Positions 34,627 to 43,053 of a stretch of 59,581 bases of DNA are shown here, piece by piece (the first letter of the stretch is position 1; the number at the start of each line of letters is the position of its first letter). Below the pieces are notes generated by a model, which was given only the letters and a program-made list of their open reading frames with translations, did not search any database and had not been told where the DNA came from. Where the stretch lies: positions 1-59,581 of the forward strand of contig JAUSFD010000022.1 in assembly GCA_030649955.1 (NCBI GenBank), given 5' to 3'. Source of the DNA: Candidatus Peregrinibacteria bacterium. GTDB taxonomy: Bacteria; Patescibacteriota; Gracilibacteria; Peribacterales; Peribacteraceae. The position numbers and the translations under genes are program-made.

Positions 34627-34762
34627 CGAGGATTAGGATGAGGATGAGGATTTGGACGCAGCGAAAGGATACTGGATAGCGGGAACCAGGTGAAGATCTT
34701 CGGCTAGCAGCAGTCAGCTTCCGAGAAGAAGCCCCTAATCCAAACCCAAATCCAAATCCTCG
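34627..34762. repeat. iterated-word palindrome (GGATTAGGATGAGG type)
   Basis: The left arm ggattaggatgaggatgagg (from 34629) and the right arm cctaatccaaacccaaatcc (from 34734) are inverted low-complexity arms around about 85 nt. It lies between the nusB start and the rpmF stop. A single arm of the same type, ggatttggattaggattagg, occurs at about 53013-53034 between pyrE and rsmG. Confidence 0.65.
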
Positions 34763-34764
34763 CG

Positions 34765-34950
34765 TCAGGCCTTGATGCGCGTAATGCCCTTCAACGCCTT
34801 GCCCGACTTGTTCTTCGGCTCAGCAGGAACACCGTAAGGGGAGTTCTGAATATTCCTCAGCCTGCGCACTTCCTTCTGGAGGAAGATCGAGTGCTGGCGC
34901 CGGCCAGCGGACTTGGCCTTGCGCTTCTTTGGTGTAGGTCTCTTACCCAT
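34765..34950 (-). CDS. rpmF: 50S ribosomal protein L32 (probable)
   Basis: A 61-aa basic protein: 'RPTPKKRKAKSAGRRQHSIF' fits the L32 N-terminal pattern TPKK-x-S-R-RR. No zinc-binding Cys pairs are present, as in Cys-less L32 forms. Size and basicity fit. A minus-strand TACTCT box ends 8 nt before ATG. Confidence 0.7.
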   Translation of the reverse strand: MGKRPTPKKRKAKSAGRRQHSIFLQKEVRRLRNIQNSPYGVPAEPKNKSGKALKGITRIKA

Positions 34951-35015
34951 GCCGAGGCAGAGTACGGATTCTCCGCAGGAAAGTAAAGGCGGTTTTTCGC
35001 AGCCCCAAGGCCTTT

Positions 35016-35106
35016 AGTGGATAGTGGACAGTGGATAACGGACAATGACAAGAAAACTCTGGGGTCCCTTTGCATGCTGTCGATTTGCCATTGTCCACTG
35101 TCAACT
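35016..35106. repeat. iterated-word palindrome (GTGGACA type), copy 2
   Basis: The left arm agtggatagtggacagtgga... (35016-35047) and the right arm cattgtccactgtcaact (35089-35106) flank a centre containing gtcgatttgccattg, homologous to the 33362-33459 copy. It lies just past the stop of the BI-1 gene. Confidence 0.75.
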
Positions 35107-35137
35107 GGGAGAGGAATACCCTTGCAACACCTCAGTC

Positions 35138-35830
35138 CTACCGCCTCTCCCCTGACAATGCCACCATGAACCGCAGGACGTAGAGAAACAGGTTGAAGAT
35201 GTCGAGGTAGAGGCTCAGAGCGAGCATGAAGGGATTGGCACCCACCTTGCCCATGTGCGCGATGCGCTGGACATCGTAGGCGAGGAAGAGTGCGAAGATG
35301 ACAACACCAGCGCCCGAGGCGAAGAGCTCCATCTGCGTCCCGCGCAGGGAGGGGAAGAAGAGCTGGAGGAGACCGAAGCAGAGGAGACCGATCAATGCGA
35401 AGAAGAGGCCACGAGCCATCCCGGAGAGGTTCCAGCTAGTGACCTTGGCGAAGAAGCCTGCAGCGAGCGCCATCGAAGCCGTCGCTGCCAGAGCGTTCAC
35501 GAGGATGGTCCCACCGTTCGCGTACCCCGTGAGGACGAAAAGGAGGTACGGAGTGATCGTGATTCCCGAGAGCAGGGGAAACAAACCGAAGAGTAAGTAG
35601 TTCAGGGGCGTCTTCGACATCCACCACGGAGCGGAGATGATGATGGCAATTTCCACGAGGAGCAGGACGAAGTGCACTCCCGAGCTGAGGATCGTCACGG
35701 CACCAGCCATACCTGCGAAGACTCCCACCACGGTGAGCGCCATGGCGACTCCGAAGAGCAGGTACGTTTGCGCCTCCGTCGATGAGGAGAGCGTGAGGGG
35801 TTGGCTGCGAACGGGAACGTAGTGCTGCAT
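35138..35830 (-). CDS. Bax inhibitor-1/YccA family membrane protein
   Basis: A 230-aa protein with seven hydrophobic helices. It has the family-typical end AYDVQRIAHMGKVGANPFML, containing the Asp pair-type pH sensor region, and LSLYLDIFNLFLYVLRF. Family members are pH-sensitive calcium leak channels or stress-related membrane proteins. A TAGGAT box ends 6 nt before ATG. Confidence 0.92.
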   Translation of the reverse strand: MQHYVPVRSQPLTLSSSTEAQTYLLFGVAMALTVVGVFAGMAGAVTILSSGVHFVLLLVEIAIIISAPWWMSKTPLNYLLFGLFPLLSGITITPYLLFVLTGYANGGTILVNALAATASMALAAGFFAKVTSWNLSGMARGLFFALIGLLCFGLLQLFFPSLRGTQMELFASGAGVVIFALFLAYDVQRIAHMGKVGANPFMLALSLYLDIFNLFLYVLRFMVALSGERR

Positions 35831-35836
35831 AAGGTA

Positions 35837-35842
35837 ATCCTA
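35837..35842 (-). promoter_or_regulatory. -10 box of leaderless BI-1 transcript
   Basis: Minus-strand TAGGAT, 6 nt before the start codon at 35830. Confidence 0.5.
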
Positions 35843-36023
35843 CCGCTCCAGGACTGGAGATTCAATGAACTCCGCAATGAAAAGAGACCGAAGAGTCCGA
35901 GGAACTGGCAGGGAAGATGACGATTCTGTGAGGGTTTCGTTCGTTGGTCTCCTTGGTCTCTTCGGACTCATCGGACTCTTTATCTTCACAACAAGGTGAC
36001 TTCCACAATCCTGCGAAATCTGC

Positions 36024-36029
36024 TATAAT
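36024..36029 (+). promoter_or_regulatory. extended -10 promoter of the VirB2-like operon
   Basis: TGCTATAAT, 19 nt before ATG 36049; no clear -35. Confidence 0.6.
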
Positions 36030-36048
36030 ATCTAGAAAACTCATACCT

Positions 36049-36888
36049 ATGCCTCAAGCAGTTATCTCCATCCTCGCCGCGCTCACTGCACTGCTGCTGC
36101 CATTCCCAGCGCATGCCCTTCAGTTGAAAATGGGTTGGGCGACGAGCATCTGCGGCACGTACATGCCCTGCAGTACGAACATCGCAGGAGCAGGCGCAGA
36201 GGGGCTCGCGCTGTACATCATGTCCGTGGTCGTCACAGCCGTACAGGTCGGGTTCATCGCCGTAGCGCTCCTCATGCTCTTCACGTACGCCGCGCAGATG
36301 GTGTTCTACTCCACGGACGAGAACGCGCTCAGTGAGGCGCGCATGAGCTACGTGTACGCAATCACCGGTGCGGCGGTCGTCGGCATTTCCGGCTTCCTGG
36401 TGAAGGCGTTCCAGCCAGGTGTGGACATCGTCAACAAGAACGAAGTCGATGCCGGACTCGAAAACATCGTCCTGTTCGTGAAGTTCGGGCTCGCCGCTCT
36501 TGTCACCATCAACGTGGTCATTCAGGGTGTGCGGCTCATCACCGCGCAGTCACAGGAAGCATCGGAGAAGGCACGAAAGCGCCTGCTCGTAGGGTTTGGT
36601 GGAGTTGCCGTCATTCTCCTCGGGAAGATCGTCATCCAGGCAATCAACCCCGACGTTGCAGCACCTCCCAGCGCCCTCGCCGATCAGATCATCGGCATCG
36701 CGAGCTTCCTCATCACGTTCTTCGGATTCGCAGCCGTGGTCGCGATCCTCATCGCTGGATTCATGCTCGTCATCTCCATCGATGAATCGAACAAAGACAA
36801 GGCGAAGACCATCATCAAGACGAGCTTGATTGCCCTCGCAGTTCTCACCTCTGCCTACACGATTGTGAACACCTTCCTCTCCGTGTGA
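36049..36888 (+). CDS. VirB2/TrbC-like multi-helix pilin protein 1
   Basis: A 279-aa protein. It has a signal peptide (ISILAALTALLLPFPAHA). Pairs of hydrophobic helices typical of VirB2-type pilins follow: about 50-85, then a repeat unit from about 140 with FVKFGLAALVTINVVIQGVR and a third pair from about 215 (IIGIASFLITFFGFAAVVAI). VirB2 pilins have one helix pair; here several are fused. It might form a channel or pilus base for DNA or protein transport. Coupled to the next gene by TGATG overlap. Confidence 0.75.
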   Translation: MPQAVISILAALTALLLPFPAHALQLKMGWATSICGTYMPCSTNIAGAGAEGLALYIMSVVVTAVQVGFIAVALLMLFTYAAQMVFYSTDENALSEARMSYVYAITGAAVVGISGFLVKAFQPGVDIVNKNEVDAGLENIVLFVKFGLAALVTINVVIQGVRLITAQSQEASEKARKRLLVGFGGVAVILLGKIVIQAINPDVAAPPSALADQIIGIASFLITFFGFAAVVAILIAGFMLVISIDESNKDKAKTIIKTSLIALAVLTSAYTIVNTFLSV

Positions 36889-37823
36889 TGATGGTCACTC
36901 TCGCTGCATTCGGCGCTGTCCTCATGAGCATCCTCCTGCCCACAGGTGCGATGGCACAGTCCATAGGACAGACAGTAGCGAGTGTGGGAGGGGCCCTGAT
37001 GATCTTCCCCACCAATAGTCCGCTCTGCCCCCCCGTTACGCCAGGCTCCGCCTGGGGATTCGTGGGCATCGCCTGCAATGTCATGGTGAAGCTGCGACCC
37101 GTACTCGCATCCGCTGCCGTTCTCTTCATCATCATCGGCGGCATCCGCATGATCGTGACCCAGGATGATGATGGGATGGCGAAGGCGAAGACCATTATCA
37201 GCGCCTCCATTGTCGGCATGATCCTCTCGTTCCTCATCGTTCCATTCATCAACGCGTTCTACGGGGGTCTGGATGCCGGTGGGTCGACTATTCCCGTGGG
37301 CACCGTCGCTCAAGGGAATATGCTCCAGGGGGCGAGCGTTTTCACGGATGAAGTGCTCGGCATCATCAACTGGGGATTCACGTTCGTGGCCGTTATTGCC
37401 GTGCTCATGATCATCGTGAGTGGCTTCCGCGCGCTCATGAAGAGCGGATCGGAGGAGGGCATAACGGAGCTGCGACGCACGGTCGTCTCTGTGATCTTCG
37501 GCATCCTCCTGCTCGTCTTCCACGGGGTGCTGAACGAAGTGTTCGGACTCCAGCCGGGTGTCGATCCCTCGACAGTGGGCGTGGATGCTGCTCGTGGCCT
37601 CCCGAAAATCGTGGGCATCGTCAATTTCCTCCTCGGCTTCGTGTCGCTCATCGCCGTCGCCGTGGTGATCTTCGCCGGCATCCAGATGGTTCTCAACTTC
37701 GGGAAATCGGAAAATGTGGAGAAGGCGAAGGGCCTCCTCCTCCGCGCAATCCTGGGTCTCGTGATCATGCTCATGAGTTACGCACTCGTGAACTTCATCC
37801 ACAAGATTACGTTTGTGCTCTGA
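36888..37823 (+). CDS. VirB2/TrbC-like multi-helix pilin protein 2
   Basis: A 311-aa protein with signal peptide (LAAFGAVLMSILLPTGAMA) and three helix pairs: near 65-105 (LASAAVLFIIIGGIRMIV), 160-205 (WGFTFVAVIAVLMIIVSGFR) and 250-305 (NFLLGFVSLIAVAVVIFAGI). It is paralogous to the preceding gene product. The repeated 'GGIRMI / SGFRAL / AGIQMV' turns mark three VirB2-like units. No VirB4, VirB6 or VirD4 gene lies in the window. Confidence 0.75.
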   Translation: MMVTLAAFGAVLMSILLPTGAMAQSIGQTVASVGGALMIFPTNSPLCPPVTPGSAWGFVGIACNVMVKLRPVLASAAVLFIIIGGIRMIVTQDDDGMAKAKTIISASIVGMILSFLIVPFINAFYGGLDAGGSTIPVGTVAQGNMLQGASVFTDEVLGIINWGFTFVAVIAVLMIIVSGFRALMKSGSEEGITELRRTVVSVIFGILLLVFHGVLNEVFGLQPGVDPSTVGVDAARGLPKIVGIVNFLLGFVSLIAVAVVIFAGIQMVLNFGKSENVEKAKGLLLRAILGLVIMLMSYALVNFIHKITFVL

Positions 37824-37829
37824 GAAACG

Positions 37830-37924
37830 GTAGCGCAGTAGGAAAATAGGTCGGTAGTGGCACAGAGCTGGATTTCAGCAAGGATTCGATCAGGTATTCG
37901 CTTGCGCCTACAAACCTACTGCGC
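37830..37924. repeat. palindrome between convergent genes (GCAGTAGG type)
   Basis: gtagcgcagtagg at the left and cctactgcgc at the right (37913-37922) pair around about 70 nt. Both arms contain repeats of 'gtagg/cctac'. The right arm overlaps the folP stop region. It is a probable shared terminator for the VirB2-like operon and folP. Confidence 0.6.
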
Positions 37925-38737
37925 TTTCCCGACATCACGAACTGTAGCGGCAATTTCGCACGCTCGTCGCACTGCGAGGACATCGTGCGTGCGGATATAC
38001 TCCGCTCCATTGAGGACGGCGATTGATGAGGCGGCAATCGTCCCCGGCAACCGATCAGCGACAGGGAGATTCCCCTCTCCGGCGAGGAAGGATTTCCGCG
38101 ACGGGCTGAGGAAAATCGGGCATCCGAGTTCACGGAGTTCAGAGAGGCGATGGAGGATTTCCAGTGAGTATCGTGCATCGCTGGAGAGGAAATGCCCCAA
38201 ACCAGGATCGATGATGATGCGCCTACGTTCGATGTCGACTTGCTCGGCTGCGGCAATTCTCTCCGCGAGGAAATTGCGCACCGTCATGAGGACATCTTCG
38301 TACTGCTGACTCGCCATTGTTGTCCGTGCTGTTGAGTCCTTCGCGTACATCAGTACAATGGACGCTGTGGATGCGGCAACGACAGAGAAGAGCCCTGGAT
38401 CCCCTCGTCCCGCGGTGACATCATTCACCATCGTCACACCGAGCGCGATCGCCTCCTGAGCAATCGAAGCCTTGTACGTATCCACAGAAAGTCGAGCGTC
38501 TGGAAATGCCTTCCGAATCGCACCGATCACCGGGATCACGCGCATCCTCTCTTCCTCAAGAGAGACAGCAGGGGAATTAGGCCCCGTTGATTCCCCGCCA
38601 ATTTCGATAATATCCGCACCTTCCTTGAGCATCTCGGAAGCACGCGCAAGCGCACGGTCGACCCCCTCGTACTTGCCACCATCGACGTACGAGTTCGGAG
38701 TGACATTGAGGACACCGACGATGGAGAAACTCGACAT
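37916..38737 (-). CDS. folP: dihydropteroate synthase
   Basis: A 273-aa TIM-barrel enzyme joining pterin pyrophosphate to p-aminobenzoate. Motifs: GVLNVTPNSYVDGG (the usual Asp after NVTP is Asn), DIIEIGGESTGPNS, RLSVDTYK, MVNDVTAGRGDP, IIDPGLGHF, LSPSRKSFLAG and the final RTHDV. The start MSSFSIVG is supported by a TACGAT box 6 nt upstream. There is no other folate gene nearby. Confidence 0.9.
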   Translation of the reverse strand: MSSFSIVGVLNVTPNSYVDGGKYEGVDRALARASEMLKEGADIIEIGGESTGPNSPAVSLEEERMRVIPVIGAIRKAFPDARLSVDTYKASIAQEAIALGVTMVNDVTAGRGDPGLFSVVAASTASIVLMYAKDSTARTTMASQQYEDVLMTVRNFLAERIAAAEQVDIERRRIIIDPGLGHFLSSDARYSLEILHRLSELRELGCPIFLSPSRKSFLAGEGNLPVADRLPGTIAASSIAVLNGAEYIRTHDVLAVRRACEIAATVRDVGKAQ

Positions 38738-38743
38738 GGATGC

Positions 38744-38749
38744 ATCGTA
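38744..38749 (-). promoter_or_regulatory. -10 box of leaderless folP transcript
   Basis: Minus-strand TACGAT with 6 nt to the start codon at 38737. Confidence 0.5.
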
Positions 38750-38842
38750 CGCGAAGTGCCTGTCCATCGCACGGATGCAGAACTCCCAAATCGCGTGCAT
38801 CTGATTGACGCACGAGACAACGGAACGTACACAGGGAACAGC

Positions 38843-39469
38843 ATGCATCGACAACGTGCCATTGGCTTGCTCACCTGCTGCGCTCTGGTCTCTCTCTCAT
38901 TCCCGATGCCCGCACAGGGTGCTGCTTTGTCAGTAAGGGTGCAGGCACGTAGGGAGGTTCGACTTGAACGGATCCGCGCTCTACTCGCGAGGACCAATGT
39001 GCGGAGAGCAGCTCGGCTTGCGCGCGCTGAGGTACAGAGACCAAGTGTGCACCCGGCAACCACTTCTCTGGAGGCTCTCCGTGGCGCCATCCTCTCGCTC
39101 GTGAATGCTGAGCGCGGCAAAGAGAACCTCACACCGCTCACGCTCAATACTTTTCTGACGAATGCAGCGCAGGGCTATGCGGAGGAACTCGCGCAGGGAA
39201 ACTTCTTCAGTCACGAGAGCCCAAGTGGAGTGACACCCTTGGATCGCATTCGGAATGCAGGCTACTTCCACCCGCCCTGTAACTGCCCGCAGGGGTACGC
39301 AATCGGCGAGAACATCGCCAAGGGGCAACCGACAACAGAGCGGGTGATGCAGGACTGGATGCAATCGGAAGGGCACCGCGCGAATATCCTGAACCCGCAC
39401 TACAAGGAACTGGGCGTGGGATTCTATGAGAATCACTGGGTGCAGACGTTCGGGATGGTGAAGCAGTAA
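38843..39469 (+). CDS. secreted CAP/SCP domain protein
   Basis: A 208-aa protein with signal peptide (IGLLTCCALVSLSFPMPAQG), a basic helical linker and a CAP domain of the bacterial YkwD type from about 85: ILSLVNAERGKENLTPLTLN, the first His in NFFSHESPSG, GENIAKG, then the second His in WMQSEGHRANILNPHYKELG. The two His and the nearby Glu form the CAP cavity. Function in bacteria is uncertain; it acts outside the membrane. Confidence 0.9.
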   Translation: MHRQRAIGLLTCCALVSLSFPMPAQGAALSVRVQARREVRLERIRALLARTNVRRAARLARAEVQRPSVHPATTSLEALRGAILSLVNAERGKENLTPLTLNTFLTNAAQGYAEELAQGNFFSHESPSGVTPLDRIRNAGYFHPPCNCPQGYAIGENIAKGQPTTERVMQDWMQSEGHRANILNPHYKELGVGFYENHWVQTFGMVKQ

Positions 39470-39500
39470 TACCGTCTCGAACGCTTCTCCTGCTCTCGAC

Positions 39501-41159
39501 TCAGTTCTTCCACGCCCTCTCCAAATACTCCCGGACGCAGCGGTGGCTGCTGAAGTAGCCCATGAGGCCGATCGCGCGCTTCATCCTCCGGATCCACCGG
39601 ACGCGATCGGGATACTGGTACTCGGGGATCACTTCGTACTGGAGCTGGGTGTAGAGATCTTCTGCGTCGATGCGGCGTGTGTCCTCCGCATCGAGCGCCT
39701 GCGCCATCGGACCGATGCGCCAGCCGGATTCGTGATCGCGCGCGTAGCCCTCTATCCACCAGCCATCGAGTGTGGAGAGATTGAGGACGCCGTTCACGCA
39801 CGCTTTCATTCCCGATGTCCCGGACGCTTCATGGAGACGCATCGGCGTATTGAGCCACACGTCCGCACCAGCAACGAGGACCTTCGCGAGGTCTGGATTG
39901 TAATTGGGCAAGTAGCAAATACGCACAGAGTCCTTGAGCTCGCGGGAGCGCTCGATCATGCGCATGATGACTTCCTGAGAAAAACGGTCATCCGGATGCG
40001 CGTTTCCTGCGTGGATGATCTGGAGTTTCCCTCCGGCGACCTCCCGTAACCGTTGAATATCGGTATAGAGGAGTTCTGGCCGCTTGTACGGCACGACTCT
40101 ACGCGCACTCACAATGGTGAGCGTGTGTGCATCGAAGGGAACGGGTGCCACTCGATTCACGAGAGCAATCAAGCGCTCCTTCGCCTTCTGGTGTGCGGAC
40201 CACAATTCCTCATCCTGGAGATCGCGACTTTTGGCTTCCAGAAGCTGAGGATCTTCCCTCCAACCCGGGATTTCTCGATCGAAGAGTGCCGCCATCTCTG
40301 ACGATGCCCATTCCACATGGTGAACGCCATTCGTGATCGCGTCGATCGCCTGGTTCCCGAGCATCGATCGGGCAACGTGCCCGTGAACTTGGGAGACGCC
40401 ACACGTGTACCGGCTCAGGTTCATCGCGAGCTGCGTCATGGAGAGCGCGTCCTCGCCCGCAAGCGACTTGATGTGCCACGGGAGCATGCTGCCGACGACT
40501 TTCCACGCAAGGTCGTACGGGAACACATCGTGCCCTGCTTTCACGGGTGTGTGCGTGGTGAAAGCGCAGGAGGGGCGGACATCCTCGTCCTTGAATCCCC
40601 TCTCCTTGAGTAACTCGAGAGTGAGGAAGGCGCTGTGACCTTCATTCATGTGGTACGTCCCGATCTCCTCATACCCGAGTGCTCGGAGCATACGCACACC
40701 ACCGATACCGAGGATGATCTCCTGCTTGATGCGCATCGCCTGATCGCCACCGTAGAGGTGATTCGTGATCGCGCGATCTTCCGGCGCATTCTCCTCGAGA
40801 TTCGTATCGAGGAAGTACACGGGTACCCCACTCTTCGGATTCCCCGACCGCGCTTCCCACACACCCACATGCACAGTCCTGCCTTCCACTTCGACCGTCA
40901 CGCGTGCTGGAAGTTTCTGCAAATGCTCTGCAGGAACCCAGCGGATATCCTCGTAGCTCTGCGTTCCATCGGGCCGCAGCGCTTGGCGCATGTACCCGTG
41001 CTGCCAGCAGATCGTGATGCAGGCAGCAGCAACCTTCAAATCGGCACACGAGTGCATTAGATCTCCCGCGAGCACGCCAAGCCCACCCGCATACGTTGGA
41101 ATGTCGCTCCTGAGGGCGATCTCCATGGTGAAGTAGGCGACGCGGAGGGGAGGCAGCAT
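39501..41159 (-). CDS. glgP: alpha-glucan (glycogen) phosphorylase, short form
   Basis: A 552-aa GT35 enzyme of the compact alpha-glucan phosphorylase family. Releases glucose-1-phosphate from glycogen or maltodextrin. Seen: YFTMEIALRSDIPTYAGGLG at the start, YHMNEGHSAFLTLE, and the pyridoxal-phosphate region NTPMRLHEASGTSGMKACVN with the Lys that holds the cofactor, then GVLNLSTLDGWWIEGY. Divergent from the phosphohexomutase gene, whose product would use the glucose-1-phosphate. A TATACT box ends 7 nt before ATG. Confidence 0.93.
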   Translation of the reverse strand: MLPPLRVAYFTMEIALRSDIPTYAGGLGVLAGDLMHSCADLKVAAACITICWQHGYMRQALRPDGTQSYEDIRWVPAEHLQKLPARVTVEVEGRTVHVGVWEARSGNPKSGVPVYFLDTNLEENAPEDRAITNHLYGGDQAMRIKQEIILGIGGVRMLRALGYEEIGTYHMNEGHSAFLTLELLKERGFKDEDVRPSCAFTTHTPVKAGHDVFPYDLAWKVVGSMLPWHIKSLAGEDALSMTQLAMNLSRYTCGVSQVHGHVARSMLGNQAIDAITNGVHHVEWASSEMAALFDREIPGWREDPQLLEAKSRDLQDEELWSAHQKAKERLIALVNRVAPVPFDAHTLTIVSARRVVPYKRPELLYTDIQRLREVAGGKLQIIHAGNAHPDDRFSQEVIMRMIERSRELKDSVRICYLPNYNPDLAKVLVAGADVWLNTPMRLHEASGTSGMKACVNGVLNLSTLDGWWIEGYARDHESGWRIGPMAQALDAEDTRRIDAEDLYTQLQYEVIPEYQYPDRVRWIRRMKRAIGLMGYFSSHRCVREYLERAWKN

Positions 41160-41166
41160 TCCTCAT

Positions 41167-41172
41167 AGTATA
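41167..41172 (-). promoter_or_regulatory. -10 box of leaderless glgP transcript
   Basis: Minus-strand TATACT, 7 nt before the start codon at 41159. Confidence 0.6.
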
Positions 41173-41205
41173 GCAGATTTTGGGGCTATTGGCACTCCAG
41201 GAAAG

Positions 41206-41279
41206 GGAACAGGGAACCGAGTAACAGGGAACAGGGCCCTGTTATTCTGTTCCCAGTTCCCTGTTCCCGATTACAGGGA
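41206..41279. repeat. iterated-word palindrome (GGGAACAGGGAAC type)
   Basis: The left arm has three units of 'gggaacag' (from about 41208) and the right arm cccagttccctgttcccg (to about 41271) is its inverse; the centre is ggccctgttattctg. It lies between the divergent glgP and phosphohexomutase genes. Confidence 0.7.
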
Positions 41280-41296
41280 AGCTTTATCCTCCTCTT

Positions 41297-42682
41297 ATGT
41301 CACTGAATCCTCGCATCTTCCGGGCCTACGACATCCGCGGCAAAGCGGAGAGCCAGATCACACCAGAAGCGTGCAAGTTGATTGGGCAGGCGTTCGGTTC
41401 AACATTGCGCGAGATGTACGGCATCGAGCATCCGCGTGTTGCACTCGGGTGGGATGCGCGCACCCACAGTCCCCTCTTCGCGGAGCATACGCAGAAGGGT
41501 TTACAGGATGTGGGATGCTCGGTAGTACGGATCGGACTGACACCGAGTCCCGTGAACTACTTCACGGTCTGCATGCAGAAACTCGATGGATCCATCCAGA
41601 TCACTGCAAGCCACAATCCGGCAGAAGACAATGGACTCAAACTGCAACTTCGGGAAGCGCACGCGTACGCTGGAGACGATCTCCAGACCCTCAGGAAAAA
41701 AATTGAAGCAGGGAAATTCCTCAGTGGGAGCGGACGTGTCGAAGATGTCGATGCGATTACGCCGTACATCGATCACTTGAGTTCCCTCTTCCCTAATGGA
41801 GCCAAGGGACTTTCTGTCGTCGTCGATTCAGGGAATGGCGTTGCCGGTCCCACATACTGTAGGGCACTGCGCGCCATCGGTGCGACTGTCGATGAGCTCT
41901 ACACCGAGCCCGATGGGACCTTTCCGAACCATCTGGCGGACCCCAGCAAGCACGCGACACTGAAGGATCTGCAGAAACGTGTAACGGAGATCGATGCAGA
42001 CATCGGCCTTGCGTTCGATGGCGATGGCGACCGGCTGGGCGTGGTCGATGAGCACGGTCGCATTCTCACCGCGGATGAGGTGATCCTGCTGCTCGCGGAG
42101 GACCACCTGAAGAGACATCCCGGTTCCCCCGTCATCTTCACCGTGAGCAACTCCGGCATCCTCGAGAGTGAAGTCGCGCGGATGGGCGGGAAACCCATCA
42201 TGTGCAAAGTGGGACACTCCTTCGTCGAGCATGCGATGCGGGAGCACGGTGCACTCCTCGGCGGAGAGCAATCTGGGCACTTCTTCTGCGGCGAGGACTA
42301 CTTCTCCTTCGATGATGCTCTCGTCGCAGCCCTACGCGTCCTCTCCATTTGCACAACGAGGAAAAAACCCATTTCTGTGCTCATTGCCGCTTTCCCGCAG
42401 GTATTTCAAGCTCCTGAGTTGCGACCGCACTGTCCCGATGACGCGAAGACAGGAATCATCGAGAGAGTCACCAAACACTTCGCGAAGAGCTACCCTGTAA
42501 ATACCCTCGATGGCGTGCGCATCGACTTCGGTGACCACGCGTGGGCGGGCATTCGACAGAGCAACACAAGTCCGTGTCTCTCGATCTGCATGGAAGCTCG
42601 TAGTGAAGCGAAACTCAAGGAAGTACGAGAGATCGTCCTCTCACACTTGCAAACGTATCCTGAGCTCACCTGGGACAATTGA
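41297..42682 (+). CDS. manB: phosphomannomutase/phosphoglucomutase
   Basis: A 461-aa alpha-D-phosphohexomutase. Interconverts hexose 1- and 6-phosphates. Motifs: RAYDIRGK at the start, the phospho-serine loop TASHNPAEDNG, the metal loop DGDGDRLGVVDEHG, the sugar loop GGEQSGHFF and the C-terminal phosphate loop (QSNTSPCLSICMEA), where the usual Arg-x-Ser-x-T-x-P is roughly kept. Full length. Divergent from glgP, with a likely role in glycogen use or sugar-nucleotide supply. Confidence 0.92.
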   Translation: MSLNPRIFRAYDIRGKAESQITPEACKLIGQAFGSTLREMYGIEHPRVALGWDARTHSPLFAEHTQKGLQDVGCSVVRIGLTPSPVNYFTVCMQKLDGSIQITASHNPAEDNGLKLQLREAHAYAGDDLQTLRKKIEAGKFLSGSGRVEDVDAITPYIDHLSSLFPNGAKGLSVVVDSGNGVAGPTYCRALRAIGATVDELYTEPDGTFPNHLADPSKHATLKDLQKRVTEIDADIGLAFDGDGDRLGVVDEHGRILTADEVILLLAEDHLKRHPGSPVIFTVSNSGILESEVARMGGKPIMCKVGHSFVEHAMREHGALLGGEQSGHFFCGEDYFSFDDALVAALRVLSICTTRKKPISVLIAAFPQVFQAPELRPHCPDDAKTGIIERVTKHFAKSYPVNTLDGVRIDFGDHAWAGIRQSNTSPCLSICMEARSEAKLKEVREIVLSHLQTYPELTWDN

Positions 42683-42877
42683 TACCCCTTCGCGTTTGAA
42701 ACGCTATTAATCGACGGCAGCTTGATGGAAGCAGTTGCTTACTTGCGCAAAACGCTACGGGGCACGAGAGGAGAGAGCATATGGTTCTCGGAATAGTCGA
42801 GTTTCTATTGCAACTTGGAATAATACACAGAAGGACATAATTCACATTCTGGGCTCAACTGTAGTCTAGGCTTGTGC

Positions 42878-42883
42878 TATGAT
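42878..42883 (+). promoter_or_regulatory. extended -10 box of leaderless small gene
   Basis: TGCTATGAT with 8 nt to ATG 42892. The preceding gap 42683-42870 shows no feature. Confidence 0.5.
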
Positions 42884-42891
42884 CCCCCTCG

Positions 42892-43047
42892 ATGTGGCCA
42901 TTTCGCAGACAGCGCAAGCCCAACCCCCGAAAGATGATGAAGAAGATCATCGTGGGGCTCATCATTGGCGGTGCTATTGGATCGATCATCGGGAAGAAGC
43001 TCGTCGACGAGAAGGATGAGGAGTTTGATGATGAGTCGCTGGATTGA
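42892..43047 (+). CDS. 51-aa single-TM protein (glycine-zipper type)
   Basis: Starts MWPFRRQRKPNPRK (basic), then one hydrophobic Gly/Ile-rich helix (IIVGLIIGGAIGSIIG) and an acidic tail (DEKDEEFDDESLD). The pattern recalls short YtxH-like proteins. The -10 box 8 nt upstream supports it as a real leaderless gene. The stop lies 6 nt before the convergent asparaginase stop. Confidence 0.6.
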   Translation: MWPFRRQRKPNPRKMMKKIIVGLIIGGAIGSIIGKKLVDEKDEEFDDESLD

Positions 43048-43053
43048 TCAACA

